DNA of 31,760 nucleotides from JACNKV01 sp964645915. Lineage in GTDB: Bacteria > Fidelibacterota > Marinisomatia > Marinisomatales > JACNKV01. Below are positions 31,309 to 31,760 of this stretch, in pieces. How positions within the stretch are numbered: position 1 is the stretch's first letter; each line of letters opens with the position of its first letter. The position numbers and the translations under genes are program-made. Where the stretch lies: the NCBI GenBank assembly GCA_964645915.1, contig CAZYDH010000020.1, positions 1 through 31,760 of the forward strand. The letters run 5' to 3'. Under the pieces are notes generated by a model. The model made no database searches. It had not been told where the DNA came from and saw only the letters and a program-made list of their open reading frames with translations.

Positions 31309-31760
31309 TATACTCAACTAATTATGTCAAATTATTTTTGAAATATATTTTAGTAGTGAGATTCCCGTGGTTGTTCCTCCCATGCTATGACGGCCATTGT
31401 GCTAAACATATTACTTGACATTCATCCACTTGTATTTTTAGACTTTATACGCTTATTAGAATGGAAAGTTATTTGACAGGTAAAGGTGTAGGTTTGTAAC
31501 CATTTTGTATACATAGATGTTTGGTGTATATCGCCGAGAATACACCGTAAAGACAAAAACATCGAAAAAATTATCACTGTTTCTTATTCGAGTTACAAAT
31601 GAAAATAAACCTGACAAATAACAATGACATATTGATATTGAATCCGGTGGGTTCCAAGACCACGAAACGGATTCCAAAGAGCTGTACATATACAGCACCG
31701 GGTAGGTACACCCCATTTTTCGTTAAGAATATTTTGAGTAAAATTTCAAATATGTTTATA
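31309..31760. other. AT-rich terminal region, no supportable gene
   Basis: In these 452 bases the only longer frame is 86 codons on the minus strand (31456-31716), with a biased, cysteine/tyrosine/serine-rich translation, no domain and no ribosome binding site. A TTGACA at 31415-31420 lacks a good partner. I see no terminator, RNA gene or transposon end. Confidence 0.45.

Noticed and set aside
31456..31716. An 86-codon minus-strand frame in the terminal region
   Set aside because: No domain, no Shine-Dalgarno, odd composition; the AT-rich region permits such a frame by chance.
1..31760. tRNA genes, CRISPR arrays, transposons or phage genes
   Set aside because: Looked for T-loop patterns, spaced direct repeats, transposase or integrase motifs on both strands by eye; none were found.

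Overview
This is a low-GC, AT-rich bacterial chromosomal segment, roughly in the upper 30s percent GC by eye. Lipoprotein signals, a TolC outer-membrane factor, MacA/MacB-type exporter parts, a DUF3667 protein, a DUF4139 protein and an M1 lipoprotein peptidase point to a didermic bacterium. A member of the FCB superphylum, possibly a Marinimicrobia-type marine lineage, is my best guess, but this is inference from gene style and not a phylogenetic result. Except for three plus-strand genes (190-948, 2148-3830, 30583-31308), everything is on the minus strand, forming one long directon from about 30.2 kb down to 3.8 kb plus a separate minus gene at 945-1982. No rRNA, tRNA, CRISPR array, insertion sequence or integrase was seen.

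Region 1 (1-3.8 kb): an FGE/SUMF1-fold lipoprotein, a convergent thioredoxin-like lipoprotein whose frame contains an in-frame TGA exactly where the first active-site Cys of WCxxWC-type thioredoxins lies (W-TGA-T-W-C), and a divergent M1 metallopeptidase lipoprotein. A hairpin directly after the TGA has the position and loop expected of a bacterial SECIS element, so this gene is best read as a 345-residue selenoprotein (945-1982).

Region 2 (3.8-10.3 kb): an export operon transcribed leftward: Yip1-like membrane protein, TolC-family outer-membrane protein, MacA-like adaptor, MacB/LolD-type ATPase and two tandem FtsX/MacB-type permeases.

Region 3 (10.4-22.3 kb): housekeeping genes: CCA-adding enzyme/poly(A) polymerase with HD domain, DUF3667 protein, recG, DUF4139 protein, valS, a split potassium-channel/cyclic-nucleotide-domain pair, and an RlmD/RumA-type methyltransferase.

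Region 4 (22.4-30.2 kb): a bacterial microcompartment (BMC) operon: SorC/DeoR-type regulator, an RpiB-DeoC fusion, a double-stacking type BMC-T, BMC-H, BMC-P, CoA-acylating aldehyde dehydrogenase, a second BMC-T, and two more BMC-P, followed by a repeat-containing membrane protein. The logic is that of the sugar-phosphate-utilising (SPU) BMC class: deoxyribose-5-phosphate is split by DeoC into glyceraldehyde-3-phosphate and acetaldehyde, and the shell-enclosed dehydrogenase converts acetaldehyde to acetyl-CoA. Unusual points are the RpiB-DeoC fusion with an encapsulation-peptide-like helix in its middle and a strong internal ribosome binding site in front of it, an Asp where RpiB normally has its catalytic Cys, a long intercistronic hairpin between a pentamer gene and the dehydrogenase gene, and a DeoR-like operator at the promoter. 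Alcohol dehydrogenase and phosphotransacylase, usually needed to recycle NAD+ and CoA, are not in the window.

Region 5 (30.2-31.8 kb): an AT-rich flank with one lone SAM-dependent methyltransferase and otherwise no supportable gene.
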